The notes below the pieces were generated by a model. It saw only the letters and a list, made by a program, of their open reading frames with translations, was not told the DNA's origin and did no database searches. From Aspidiotus rigidus (taxonomy: Eukaryota; Arthropoda; Insecta; Hemiptera; Diaspididae), in the NCBI GenBank assembly GCA_035079385.1, contig JAVHKY010000049.1, forward strand, positions 496,001-560,000: 64,000 nt of DNA, given 5' to 3'. Position numbers and translations under genes: made by a program. Positions within the stretch are counted from its first letter, which is position 1, and each line of letters opens with the position of its first letter. This document shows positions 25,146 to 36,599 of this stretch, in pieces.

Positions 25146-26819
25146 TTAATATCCACCAAGTACAAAAATCATTTTTATACCAACATGATTGGCAGAACGA
25201 AAAAATCCAATTTCCCATTTCGTCTTTTTCGGTTGGTAGAATTTACCAACAGACTTCTCGACTTACAGAATTCATAAAGTCCTCCTACTTGGCCGGCAAA
25301 AATTCATAAGCCTCATATCTCTACGTATATCTTGAGAAACTTTTTCAAATCCTCTTCCCCTCATTCAAAGTATTCCAAGCGTCGTATATTTTCACAGATT
25401 CCTTTTCTTTAGATTCGGACAACTAAATCTGATTCATCAATCACTGAAACATTTTTGTCGTTCTTTTCACCACGAATGAGTGGAGCGGAGAGGATAGCTC
25501 ATACTCGATAATGAACATAAAATACATCTTTGGAAAATGGGAACGTCGAATTGGTCAAGAGTACATTCTGATTACAGTTGATCGATTAACAGAAAAAGAT
25601 TATCATATTGAGTGGAATTTGAAAAATTTGATGTTCGTTCGTACTTAGCAAACGCTCAGTTATTTGTTTATTCGAGGACTTTCAGTTCTACCAAAAATGA
25701 GAGCAAGCTTCCTCCGAAATAAGGTAGACGACAATCGAGAATGTGAAAACGGACTAAATGTGATCGGGAATGGTTTATGTCATTCGTGGTCGATTCGAAG
25801 ATCGAAATTGTGGCGAAAACTTTTCCGGGAAATCACCCACGATCCTTCAGATAGATGATGTCGGAACTCAAACTCTAGTCATCTACAGACGAAAACCGAA
25901 GAATTACGTGCCAGAGTGACTACCAGACCATTAAAACGAGAAAGAACAAAGAGCAGTTTTGATGATACTCGTAAAATACCGTTGTTCGCGAAGAAAATGA
26001 AAAACGCCATATTACGAAAGCGTATAGACTCGACGGATGTCGACTAAATTTAATTCCTGACCATTCTGAATTCGAATCATTGCCATAATATTTTTTTTTT
26101 TTCTCATTTTTTAATGGCTTTAACTCTGTCACGTACGAGTTGTAACGCGTTTTTTGGAAGTTTTTTTTTTTTCTTTTTCAGAGATTGAAGAGAAGAAAAA
26201 AAATCGCGATTCTTCTTCTGGTTCGCTGGCTTGTCGCTCGCCTACTTGCATACGTTAACTTCATCGTTGATACCTGAGAAGCGTACAGAATATATTTTAC
26301 GACTTACCCTGGGGTGGTGAGCGAATAATGTGCCACGCTGGTGTGTTTGCAATGCAAACATGAAAATATGATCGACTGCTAGATTCTTTTCTAAGTATGA
26401 AAGGCGCAAAGAATGTTCCTGAGTCCGTAAGGTTATACTTTTACGAGTCAAGATACTTTTACCATTCTTTATATATAGGTATTCTTACGAAACAGCGTCG
26501 CAGAAATATCCTTCGATTACACCTGTTTAGTGAGATTCGATCCCAACTTGATTTTTTTCTTTGATACTCGTATTTTATGTTTCTTACACACTCGAACGTC
26601 TCTCTCTCTCCGAATTTAATCGAGTCTTTCTCACAGATATAGCCTAGATAACTGAACGATTTTATTCTCGAAAACGCGAATCCGATCAGACGATACGAAG
26701 TGAAGTCGATAGATTTCTGATGTATTCATAGCTCTTTCTTCTTTTTGGTACTGAGAAAGTTTCATAATCGAGTAGAAGCAGGCTGATTACAAAGATCAAC
26801 GTAGTTATCGAAATTCAGC
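25146..26819. other. no gene recognised
   Basis: Only short open frames and two T-rich tracts (about 26088-26110 and 26160-26180). Confidence 0.5.
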
Positions 26820-26827
26820 TCATCTAC
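26820..26827. repeat. target-site duplication of the hAT element, left copy
   Basis: TCATCTAC directly abuts the left terminal repeat and is repeated exactly at 29955-29962. Eight bases is the diagnostic length for hAT transposons. Confidence 0.93.
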
Positions 26828-29800
26828 CAGCGCCAGATTTAAAGGTGTTGCCGCTGTAAGCATTTTGGAAAATGCCGCTCTTCTAACCACAAAAAATAAT
26901 CATAAAAGCTCGTAGCAAATAAATATATTATGATTTCTAATGATTGGTATAATACCTGGTAGAAAAGGTATAATTTTAAGGTTACACTTTGCGTCGACCT
27001 TTCAAGTTGGCAAAATCTGAAATAAGGTCTTCAAAATCAATGGCATTTGTGAGCTCGTGTTCAATAGCTAAAACTGCGAGCCCCCACAATTTTTCATCTC
27101 CTAAACTCGATCTCAAATAATTTTTTATCCGTTTCAACACTGAAAATGAACGTTCGGCAGAACAGTTTGTAATTGCCATAGATAAAAAAATTCTCAGAAT
27201 AATGTCTACATTAGGAAAAACCGCTTGAAGATTTTTCTCTTTGAAATATCTGTAGAAGTCGGCTATTGTCCATTTTTCAATCGCAACGTCACCATCAACT
27301 CCGTCGTTGCGTAGAGTTCTTAGAAATTCTTTATAATGGACGCATTCTAGAGGAAATGATGATTCGATGGGGTCCTTGTAAAACTCCTGTAAAGTTTTGG
27401 CTTCTTTCTCGACATCTTCACAATTTAAATCATGCAGTCGAAACAAAAATGAGAACTTTCCAGAGACATCATCGTAGGCTTTTTGTCGTCGCTGCAACTG
27501 ACTGATAACGGTGTCTAGAATCGCATAGTAAATGCTAATACGCAACTTTTCTTCTTTTTTTAGGATTACTTCATTATCCCTTGATTCATCAGGCGCAAGT
27601 CGTATTCTTTTTCGTCGTTGTCCGCCTTCTATCTGATTAGCTTCAAATTTTATCCCAGTAATTTTTTCAGTCTCGTTCAGAAAATTCGTGAATTTTTCTT
27701 CTGTCCTCAATTCGGCAATAAAATTACTCAGAGATTGGTACAGTTGTACTGTTAATTTTAAATCTCCTTCTTGATTCTGTAGTTTACTACTGGAGCGGTA
27801 GAACCTTTCGAGAATAATGTTCCAAACCAATGACAAGAACACAAATTCACATTTGTTCATGTCTTTCTTCAAACCCCTCGCTTGACATCGAGTTGTGGAC
27901 ACTTCTTCTTTATCGTTCTCTATGAGTGATAAGGCTTCCAAAATTTCATTCCGACTTTCACATAGGCTCCTACATGCAAAATGTCGACTAGACCATCTTG
28001 TCGTTTCAACTCGTTTAGGCACATTTTTGTTGGTTGATTTTAATATTTTTTCAAGTTTTTGCCATCGGTGAGTAGAACCGCTAAAAAATACGTATACATG
28101 ATTGAGAGTTAGAAAAAATTTCACAGACTCTAAGCAGGAGTCTGCTGCCCAAGAGAGGACCAAATTCAACGAATGACCGGCGCAAGGTACATACGTAGCC
28201 ATATAATTCATTTTCTCGATCAGTTTTTGTAGGCCATTATAAACGCCGGACATATTGCTGGCATTGTCGTACGATTGTCCTACACAATCATTAATATCTA
28301 TACCATTCTCAGCTAAGAATGATTCCACTGCCTCCTTCAACTCCTTAGCTTTGTGTCCAACACGCGGTAAAAATTTGAAAAATCTCTCCACTGGTGAACC
28401 GTTCTTTGCCACATACCTCAAAACGATTGAAAGCTGGTCAGTGTGACTAACATCAGGGGTTGAGTCAACAACAAGGGAAAAATATTTGTTCTCCTTCAAC
28501 TCATTAACCATTGCCTGAACAATTTTCTTCGCCATCAAAGTAAGAAATTCATTGCATATAGATGAAGAGAGATACGAGGTGTTACCGCTACCCGGATTTC
28601 CACGATCTTTGATATGTTTAGCCAAAAAAGGATCGAACTCTGCAATGAGTTCGAGGCACATCATATAATTTCCATTATGCACCGAACCAAATTTTTCGTC
28701 ACTGCCCCTGAATGCAAGACCACGAGAACTCAGTTTTTGAATGACGACAACTACACGTCTCGAGACATTTTTCCAATATTCGATTTCATCCCTAATTTGT
28801 TGGCACAGCTCACTATCTACCCTCTTTTTCGCAAAACTTCGTGTAAATAAAGCTTTCTCACACGCAAAATGTTCAGGTGAATTGTCATGTCGAGATAATA
28901 TCTGATAAGCGTTGTTCCAGTCTGAATAACCTTCAATGGCCAAAGCAGATTTGCCTCCAAATAATCTGCACGGTATACAAAATAGAGCTTTTTTACTTCG
29001 CGAATATATTAAATATGTCCTATTTTGACATTGACCGTTCTTGAGTTTCCGCTCGAACATTGCTTGGAAACAACTTCGGTAGGTATTTTGAGTCGGAAAA
29101 AAAGTTTTAGTAACAGAGAAGTCAGCATCCAAATTTTGATTGATGTTGCCTTTCGAAATTAAATATTCTACAGTGAAGCTATCTATAACCCATTCGGCAG
29201 GATCATCGCTAACATTTTGCTCACAGGATATGGATGGCATGACTGACGCTTCCTCAACGTTCTCAGACGTTTCTACCACGGACTCCAAAGGCTGTTAAGG
29301 TAAAAAATAACAAGGAAAGGTGACGCAAAAAGTAATTGGATTTATTGCAGTCTTCAAACAAAAAAGCATAAAGCATACCTGCGAATTTGAGCCGGTACTA
29401 TCATGATTTGATTCTTTAAGTGCAGCTGCAGCAGTTTGAGAACTTTGGAAAAATTCGACCATTTTTCTATTTCTTTTCATTTCTTCTTCTTGTCGTTTCT
29501 CTTTTTCTTTCCTTTGCTTTTCATAAAAAGCTCCACTTTGCCTTTTTCGGCCATCATTCGATAGACTCATTTGGATTATTCTGTAGGTATTTAAATTCTC
29601 AAAAAAAAATCCGCTAGGTGGATGCAAAACACAAGGATTCATAAAAGTGTTGAACGTACTAAATATTGCTCGCTTCACGTGTGAACTTCGGCGCTACAAA
29701 TCGTAGTACCTTGTACTTAGTGTAAGCGCCTGTTTAAGCGCGTCTTGTTAGATCATGTATGATTCACGATAAGATGATACGATAGCAGAGGACGTTCTGG

Positions 29801-29954
29801 TTCTGCTCCTGTTTTTTCTAGTAATTATTATTGTTTAATGTTTCTAACGAGTGGTTTTTAACTGACAATTTTGACTTTTCTCAAAATTTGCCGCCCCCCA
29901 AAATTTGCCGCTGTAAGCAACTGCTTACTTTGCTTACGTGTAAATCTAGCACTG
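26828..29954 (-). mobile_element. hAT-superfamily DNA transposon, apparently complete
   Basis: The element is 3127 bp. Its left end is CAGCGCCAGATTTA and its right end, read on the minus strand, is CAGTGCTAGATTTA, giving 12 of 14 matching terminal bases. Subterminal GCCGCTGTAAGC occurs near both ends. It is flanked by a perfect 8-bp duplication. It contains a single two-exon transposase on the minus strand (26982-29570) with no stop or frameshift. The terminal repeats are short, as is usual for hAT elements. All diagnostic parts are present together, so this looks like a recent and possibly autonomous insertion. Confidence 0.93.
26982..29570 (-). CDS. hAT transposase, ZMYM1-like (two exons, 833 aa)
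   Basis: This is a cut-and-paste transposase. Exon 1 runs 29570-29379 and starts MSLSNDGRKRQSGAFYEKQR. The donor GTATGC and the acceptor TTAACAG at 29292 join in frame to exon 2, 29291-26982. Visible parts, in order: a basic coiled start; a TTF-type zinc-finger region with FCIPCRLFGG and a later HFAC; first catalytic Asp in SLVVDST (about residue 337); second in GQSYDNASNMSG (about 405); CAGHSLNL; and the C-terminal dimerisation region with catalytic Glu in CSAERSFSVLKRIK (about 777). All expected residues are present and the frame is uninterrupted, so it may be functional. The family resembles proteins annotated zinc finger MYM-type 1-like in many animals; here it sits inside a transposon, not in a host gene. 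Confidence 0.93.
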
Positions 29955-29962
29955 TCATCTAC
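29955..29962. repeat. target-site duplication of the hAT element, right copy
   Basis: TCATCTAC, identical to 26820-26827. Confidence 0.93.
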
Positions 29963-31474
29963 ACCAAGTAGGACGTATAGAAGTAGGAACGTTTTCCATA
30001 TTATGCGCCCTCAACCATAATCGAAACAAAGGTATTGAAACTAAGTAAGTTGACAATGTCTTGAAAGCTTATGATGGTGCCGTCAAGAGATTCGAGCAAT
30101 CAGTCTAGCCAGAGTTTCATGGAATTTTCCCTTCAGGAACTGCTTTGCTATTCAACTATTTTTGAAGTTTTTCATAGCGAATATCTGAAGTATATACATG
30201 TATGATCAGACCCTTCACCAGAGTGTCATAAATCCAATTTATGAGCATTCTATACTTTCTATGATTTCAAAATCGGTGACCTTCGCGATCGGTAAGCAGT
30301 TACCGTCTCAACACTATATTAATGATTAATACGACGAGTAACTCATCTCATACTTATTTCATCTCTGCACCCCGTCTTGTACGGGTTAAACAGGCGAGTC
30401 ACATGTACTGTATATGCAAGCGCGATTCGGTTCTATCCGGAAGGTACATTTTATTATCATTTTTTTTTCCATCCGTGTAAATAATATCTAGTTAAACCTG
30501 TCAGTATGCTGTAATATTTCTCGAGAAGGAGGAGAGATTCATTCCTTTTAAAAAACTTATTCCCATAAAATGTACCGATAAAATTTCAGATATTCTAGCT
30601 TTCGATCGTCGTTTTTATGCATCCGTAAATGCCTGCAGCCTGTCAGCTTCTGGTAGGTTAATTTCTTTGCGAGTTGAGCTAAGCGGACACATCTGTTCCG
30701 AATCGTTTCGTAAACGTGTAAACAATCCGGAAGATTGTTGGGCGGATGTTGTTAGACTATTAAACTATCATCAACGATGTTGCACTCACACAGTGAGCTG
30801 CGGCGTCGGCGGCGCCTCCTAACCTATGTTCTTTTTAATGTTCCTCCGATTTTCTCAGTCTTTCTCTTTTTGATGTTAACTTACATGATGGTTGTTTGTA
30901 CATTGATATTTTACGTTTTTTTCTTACAATTTCTGGCAGCGAGCATTTTTCACACATGAAGAGAATGACGGTTCTAATATCGTGTGCATTTTAGGGAACT
31001 GTTCTTTCTCAGTTCAGATTCAACATTATATTAATTGTTTACGTGCTTCAACACGTTCTCCAACGCTGGGGATTCACTACGTGCACTTCAAAGGGAGAAA
31101 ATTGAGAATAATTTCAAATTTCTAGATTCAGAATCTAGGACTCGAAGAAATTTAAATATTGTATAACGAAATGAGGCAGTTGATAGGTAAGTTGTGCACT
31201 CAAAGATTCATATGTATGGTGAGCTGCGATTTTTATGAGGCTTCAAGGAACAGGAAAGTGTCAAAAGGATAATTAATGTCAACTCAACATAACTTGATGT
31301 TAGGTTTTATTAATTCTCTGCTCACTCACATATAGAGCTGAGCCATGTTGAAATATCAATTCAGTGGAGATGTACGGATGAGCTGAGTGGAGGTGGGATC
31401 AAAGCTGAGTTGCTGTAGCAAGCGCCGATCACGAGGTACCCGAATTATTTGTGCACTTTATTTGAGCCTCAATA
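29963..31474. other. no gene recognised
   Basis: A small GC-rich patch near 30795-30825 stands out from the AT-rich surroundings, but I see no exon or motif. Confidence 0.5.
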
Positions 31475-32214
31475 ACCGAAATCGGTCAATGGCCGAAAAA
31501 AGCGACCTCAACGCGTTTTGGATGGGAAGAAATGCCAGAATCCGAAAATTCGCGTTTTGGTCAGTTAGAACGCGTTCTGGAAAAAGTGAAATTGCCAGTA
31601 CCAGAAACCTGTGTTGTCGTTAGAAGAAAAAAGAACTGAACGCGTTGTGGAAAAATGAAAATGCCAGAACGCAACGGGGTTGTTGCAGTTGTGCTGGTAC
31701 ACCGAAAAGCGAGCTTGTTTCAACCCGAGGATAGGCTGTATTTCCCTTACGATACTTTATCTCTTGTATGTAAGTAGTCGTGAATGGGAAGTAGTAATCA
31801 TATCGGATATAATGGTGACAATCACGATGGGTCAATTGATGTGCAGCTTCTGCTTAAGGAAGAAACAATCGATAGTAAACGGGAATGTGCGAAAACTGGC
31901 CAACAAGAACACGCACAAAAAATATTAGCGCTATCCAATTCCAGACTATCACCCATTGCTATTGGGATCGCGGCCGTATAGCTCCACGAAGTGTTTTAGC
32001 GGTTGTATGCAAAGTCACTTCCTCAAATCTATACAAGTTAGGTATAAAAGTGGGTTACCTCGCACGTTTGTACGCGTGAAATGAATTCACTCTCGCTGAT
32101 AGTAACTTTTTGGCATACATTTAATCGCACGCCTCAAAAAACGAAATTGCCCGCCTATCGATAACACGCCTAGGAAACAAAATTGACACGCCTAAGAAAT
32201 GTATTACACGGATA

Positions 32215-32430
32215 AAAACGAAGTAAGTAGTGCACGCATCCTCATATAAGTTGTGCACTCAAGATCCAAAACACTGGAAATCCTATGAAACGGACAAATA
32301 CACAAAGTAAGTAGTGTACACATCTTGATACAAGTTGTGCACACAAAATCAAAACGCTCAAAATCCATTGAAGAAGACAAAAACACCACCATGTAAGTAG
32401 TGCATACATTCCCATATAGTGCACACTTGA
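32215..32430 (+). repeat. tandem repeat, ~85-bp unit, about 2.5 copies
   Basis: Each unit has AAGTAAGTAGTGCA/TACA, then AAGTTGTGCAC(A)CA, then AAAATCCA/TTGAA-like text. A related single copy lies near 31190. Confidence 0.6.
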
Positions 32431-32589
32431 GAACATGCAGAACAGTATGCGATTCACATTTAATTCATTCAGCTATAATATATCAAGTAAGTAAACCTGA
32501 TACAGGAAGAAGAAACAGGAAAGAAGATAATGGAATGCTTTGGTTATTGACAAGTCAGCACAAGCCTCAAAACAGCATTCCAAGTGGAG

Positions 32590-32613
32590 TTTTTTTTTTT
32601 TTTTTTTTTTTTT
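32590..32613 (-). other. 24-nt poly(T) tract, possible tail of a retroposed transcript
   Basis: Uninterrupted T24 on the plus strand equals poly(A) on the minus strand. It lies 182 bases downstream of the stop of the minus-strand frame at 32796-33212, as a retroposed 3' UTR and tail would. I could not find a matching target duplication. Confidence 0.4.
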
Positions 32614-32795
32614 ACCATAATATTTCATAAAGACATTTCAATATTGATACATATTAATGCAATTAACAAATATAAGTTTTCAAATAATTTACAACGGCTA
32701 AGCCCAACCGCTTCTTGAATAAATCTGAGTTCAAGACTACATGGTACCTGCCTTCATAATAACAAACGCCGAGAAGAGTCGAAATTAACATCCGC

Positions 32796-33212
32796 CTACC
32801 ACTTGACATGTGCAGCGTGAAAAGTTTCCTGAAGATCGAAAGGAAGCTCCAAATGGACCTGAAGATTAGACTCCATCAAGAACCTTGATTGCGAAAAAGG
32901 GCTTGCGAAAAGGAAGAGTGGAATTGGCAAATCACGGGAAGGATCAAAAGTGCGAATATTGTCAAAACGGCGAACGCTTGAATAGAAGTCAATAATGAAA
33001 CGTCCGCGGCTATTGCACTGATCCATATAACTACCGCGCATCCCCTTGGTATCATACTTCTGCCGAATCATATTATTTTGACGACGAACCTCAGTATTTG
33101 ACCAACCAGTGAAGATCTCACGACAATGCTCGAAATCCAATGCATTAACCAACCGACTCGACTGACTCCTCCGGGGTGGAACAACTGGGAAAACACCTCC
33201 ATCAACAGTCAT
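32796..33212 (-). CDS. uncharacterised open frame, possibly retroposed
   Basis: A 138-codon frame with no recognised domain. Visible stretches are HCREIFTGWSNTEVRRQNNM, KGMRGSYMDQCNSRGRF and SRDLPIPLFLFASPF; composition looks protein-like rather than random. It stops at 32796, followed by a 3' UTR-like segment and the T24 tract, which suggests an mRNA copy inserted into the inverted-repeat element at 31475-33914. The 5' boundary is unclear; its first codons overlap, on the opposite strand, the frame at 33176-33634. It could equally be a degraded part of the transposon. I do not assign a function. Confidence 0.35.
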   Translation of the reverse strand: MTVDGGVFPVVPPRRSQSSRLVNALDFEHCREIFTGWSNTEVRRQNNMIRQKYDTKGMRGSYMDQCNSRGRFIIDFYSSVRRFDNIRTFDPSRDLPIPLFLFASPFSQSRFLMESNLQVHLELPFDLQETFHAAHVKW

Positions 33213-33634
33213 ACCTCACTCATAAGGAGTTTGAGGTTTATTATGGGGAGGCAGTCTCTACTGTCAAGCCCATCCTGGCTGGAGTTCCTCACAATAAATG
33301 CAGCAAAATCATCTTCTTTTGGAATGCGGGTCGTGTGCCAGTCCTGGTGTGCATTTATGGCGTTTGTCATGGTTTCAACGTCGTGTCAGTTTTTTTCTAT
33401 GGCTGGAGGGGAATTGGCGGTCAATATAATTTTATGAGGCGTGCACTTATATATTTCCCTAACTTTTTTCATGTTGAAGATGTCCCTCCCACCTCTTCAC
33501 TAGCTCTTCGTTCAGCCTCCGCTCTAATATCTGGGAGTCAACAGGGGTTTGTAAGTTGTGCTTGCCAACGGTACTGTATTGATAACCGCTGTAAATGTAG
33601 AAAAAATGTTAAGCGTAATTCAAAAAGTCTGTAA
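33176..33634 (+). CDS. possible element-encoded protein with Cys-rich C-terminus
   Basis: A 152-codon frame inside the inverted-repeat element. The end carries GFVSCACQRYC then NRCKCRK. This resembles the cysteine pattern (C.C...C....RCKCRK....C) at the C-terminus of KRBA2-like integrase proteins; that link is an inference from pattern only. The cysteines expected after RCKCRK are replaced (NVKRNSK), and the earlier part has no recognised catalytic residues. Likely a remnant, with the N-terminal region missing or disrupted by the sequence at 32590-33175. Confidence 0.35.
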   Translation: MEQLGKHLHQQSYLTHKEFEVYYGEAVSTVKPILAGVPHNKCSKIIFFWNAGRVPVLVCIYGVCHGFNVVSVFFYGWRGIGGQYNFMRRALIYFPNFFHVEDVPPTSSLALRSASALISGSQQGFVSCACQRYCIDNRCKCRKNVKRNSKSL

Positions 33635-33914
33635 AAATAAGTATATTTTGAGAAATAAAAAACCTCTTCGCTTAGGTATTGACATTTTCATTTTTCCACA
33701 ACGCGTTCTGTGCTTTTTTGTTATAACCACAATATATCATTTTCTCTGCACGAAAAAAATCTCAACCTTCACAATACAAATTTCTGGTCCTGGCAATTTC
33801 ACTTTTTCCTGAACGCGTTCTGATAGGCCAAAACGCGAATTTTCGGGTTCTGGCATTTTTTTCAAATCCAAAACGCGTTCTGGTCGCTTTTTTCGGCCAT
33901 TGGTCGATTTCGGT

Positions 33915-36277
33915 CTTCAAGCCTAACAGATCGATCAGCTCTCTGCAAAAATAATCAGCTAGTGTGAGAAGAGTCAGTATCAAATGTTTTATCAGTTCCG
34001 TCTGATAACGCCCGACAGTTTATCGAATATATGATTTAGAACCAAAGTTCACTTCCTCTTACACTCTTAATTCGAAGTAGTACGACCGCAAAAGCAATGA
34101 GGGATCAAGGTGAGAAAGAAAGAATCCATCTCAAACGAATGACCATCCGAACAGCGACCACTGGAGGTACCCTTTCAATTTTCATTTTCGTGACGTTTTC
34201 GGTGTCTAATTGAGCCGCACCATATCGTCCGCGTCAACATCATCTTTGCGCGGAATCGCTAGGGCACTATTATGAATAGAGTGGTGGATCCGGAAGGAAC
34301 GAATTCTTCGATGGGGGAAAAAAAATTTAAAATCATTTTTTCTTTCTAACAAATTTTGCTCTTCTTGGTGGGGGATTTACGGGTGACCATCTTGAATTTT
34401 CCTCTTAATAGCGAATCTGTTACACGTGTGGTTATTTGGGAAAAATACTGTCGTCATTCCGGCAAATTATGCTTCCGAGAGGAAAGAGTTTGGACCAAAT
34501 GTCATTAGGAATGTTGTAACGTGAGGCAATAATTTTACATCCTGCTGCAGTATGGCATCAACAATTTAGCCTAGGAATACGGTTATCACCGGAACGATTC
34601 AGGAAATGATAATCAGCGAGAGACTATGGCGTTCACATTGGTGCCTGTATTTCTTCTAACCTGAACATAAAAGCCAACCCTCCCTCCAGAGTTCAGGTTA
34701 GAGACTATCATTCGTGGGTAATCATTTTTGGATTCAATATTAATATTGGTGGGGGAGTTCTGAAATGGATGTTGTGCGAGCTGGTGTACTTTTTTAGAAA
34801 CGAAAAGATAACAAGATTTTTTCGGATGATGAAAAGTATAAAATATAATTAGATAGCGTTTGGAAGACTGAGGTGGAGTGAAAAAATCGATTCGCGATTA
34901 TAGACCAGCACAAGTGCCTCTTGAAATACATTTGAGACAAAATGAAACTGCGGCAAGTTTTTCGTCGCAAACTATTATAGTGTCCCAATCTTTGCTTCGG
35001 TCACCTAAAAATGCACAAGATCGCCTGACCGCCGACTTTGAACATCAGAAGTAGGAATTTTGTTTCAGTGATCAACAATATTATCCTTATTTGCCTTAGA
35101 ATGTTCAGCTCGTGGTATCCAAGGCTTGGTATTATTGATCAGGAATCAGGAATTGACTATCGGTGCAACAACAACTGATTCTACAAGAAAAATTGAACCC
35201 GTTTTTTGAAGAAGAGCCTAAGGGAAAAAATCTCATTTTCAGAAAAACGTGTTTGAAATTTCAACATTCAAAATTCTAATTCTGAGTAAACGAAATGTTT
35301 TCGGACAAGTTGGGGATGAAGGTTAGAGTTATCGGACTACAATATTTTAAACGAATTGAAGATGTGTGAAGATTATTGCGCTGATGAAAACACGGGAAAA
35401 GTTACTACCTTTTAGGCCCTTTTTGTAAAAATGCAATTTCTACCGTGTTAAGGGGCAAGTGAAACAATATAATCGAATTTTTTAGGCATATAAATTTTAA
35501 AAAAAAAAACAGTAAGAAAAAAATTTAAAAATAAATAATAATGAATAAAACAAAACTGATTGACCAAAAACTCCTTGAAATCTTTTCGGAAGTTTTGGAT
35601 CCATCATCTATCGTTTTTGTCCCACAAAAAAAATGAAAAAAAAAAAATTAATTAAGTAATAAAAAGGAAACTGATTGGTCGTATAGTCATCGAACATCAA
35701 CGAATGATCAACGAAGGCACGTCAGAATAATTTGAAAGTTTGATGATATGTTTGCTAGAGTGCGCCCTATGTATTGGCGTGTTTTAATAATAAAGGGCCC
35801 AAAACACTTGGGCCCTTTTTGCAAAAACGGATTGTTATTCTTGAAGCCAGGCTTAGACATGACAGTCGCAAAGCAGAATCGCGACTCCGAGCTCCTACCT
35901 AGGTGTAGGAAGACGCAGTGTGCACGGAATGATGGACTTAGAGGAGTCTTTCGGTCAATCCAACTACACATTACAATTACAGGAGGCAATCTCACACACC
36001 AAAGAGGCTAATATTGGTCCCATAACAGAGACGAAATGCAACTATACCAAGTTACTCGTCGCAAACTGTATGGTGCCTTAATCCTTTGCTTTGGTCCTCA
36101 AAAGTTGCACAAGACAGTCTAAGCAATTGTTTTGAATATCAAAAGTGGGGAAAAGATGAATAGAGATTTTGTTTTTTTTTTTTTTCAACTGCCCGAAAAT
36201 GATTTCTTTTCAGGGCTCGAAATATTTCTTCAATTCTCCAAATTTCCTTCTTCAAGTCGTTTACACTTTTAGTTTCT
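33915..36277. other. no gene recognised
   Basis: Several A-rich stretches (about 35500-35660). Only short open frames and a small hairpin at 35774-35823. Confidence 0.5.
35774..35823. other. hairpin, AAAGGGCCCAA stem
   Basis: An 11-bp perfect stem AAAGGGCCCAA / TTGGGCCCTTT with a 5-nt AACAC loop, extended after an internal bulge by GTTTT / AAAAC. It shares the AAAGGGC start with the hairpins at 41278 and 44507, but not their loop. Confidence 0.5.
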
Positions 36278-36560
36278 TCATCTAAATTTCCTGTGCATAT
36301 CTCTTCTAATTTCCATGTAATCTTTATGAGTGGCTTCTGGAGCTCTCGCTCTTTCTAGTAGATCCGATGTGATTGGAATATCCAAGGTATCATTTCCGTT
36401 TATAGCACTTCTGACTCGCAGCTCTGTATTGAGCATCTCAACAGACGTTTGAGTGTTCTCATTTGTCAATTTATTCCCTGATTCAGAGAATGACCTTTCA
36501 ATATCAACACTTACATAATGAAGTCGCAGCAAAATTTCTATTGATAGACGCGCGAAAACT
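36278..36560 (-). pseudogene. hAT transposase remnant (C-terminal dimerisation region)
   Basis: The minus-strand frame reads SVDIERSFSESGNKLTNENT, matching the hAT C-terminal pattern (S..ERSFS.....LT..R) that holds the catalytic Glu. It ends HRKFR at 36281. Nothing recognisable as the zinc finger or first catalytic Asp lies upstream. The sequence is unlike the intact hAT at 26.8-29.9 kb, so it is from a different lineage. Confidence 0.6.
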
Positions 36561-36599
36561 TTTTCCGCTTTTAATGGTAATTTAATATCGAATATTTGT

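Larger units (their letters stand above)
31475..33914. mobile_element. inverted-repeat DNA element of unknown superfamily (2.44 kb)
   Basis: The two ends match in opposite orientation for about 140 bp (31475-31617 and 33773-33914). They begin ACCGAAATCG and share CAATGGCCGAAAAAAGCGACC. The arms are studded with ACGCGT palindromes in (G)AACGCGTT(C/T)TGG context: three on the left (about 31512, 31572, 31642) and three on the right (about 33707, 33813, 33872). The interior holds an 85-bp tandem repeat, a 24-T tract, a minus-strand frame and a plus-strand frame described separately. No clear target duplication is visible, and no transposase is confirmed. Confidence 0.72.

Noticed and set aside
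32796..33212. Endogenous viral capsid fragment
   Set aside because: I considered this because the peptide is unknown and followed by a poly(A)-like tract, but no viral motif is recognisable. Left as uncharacterised.
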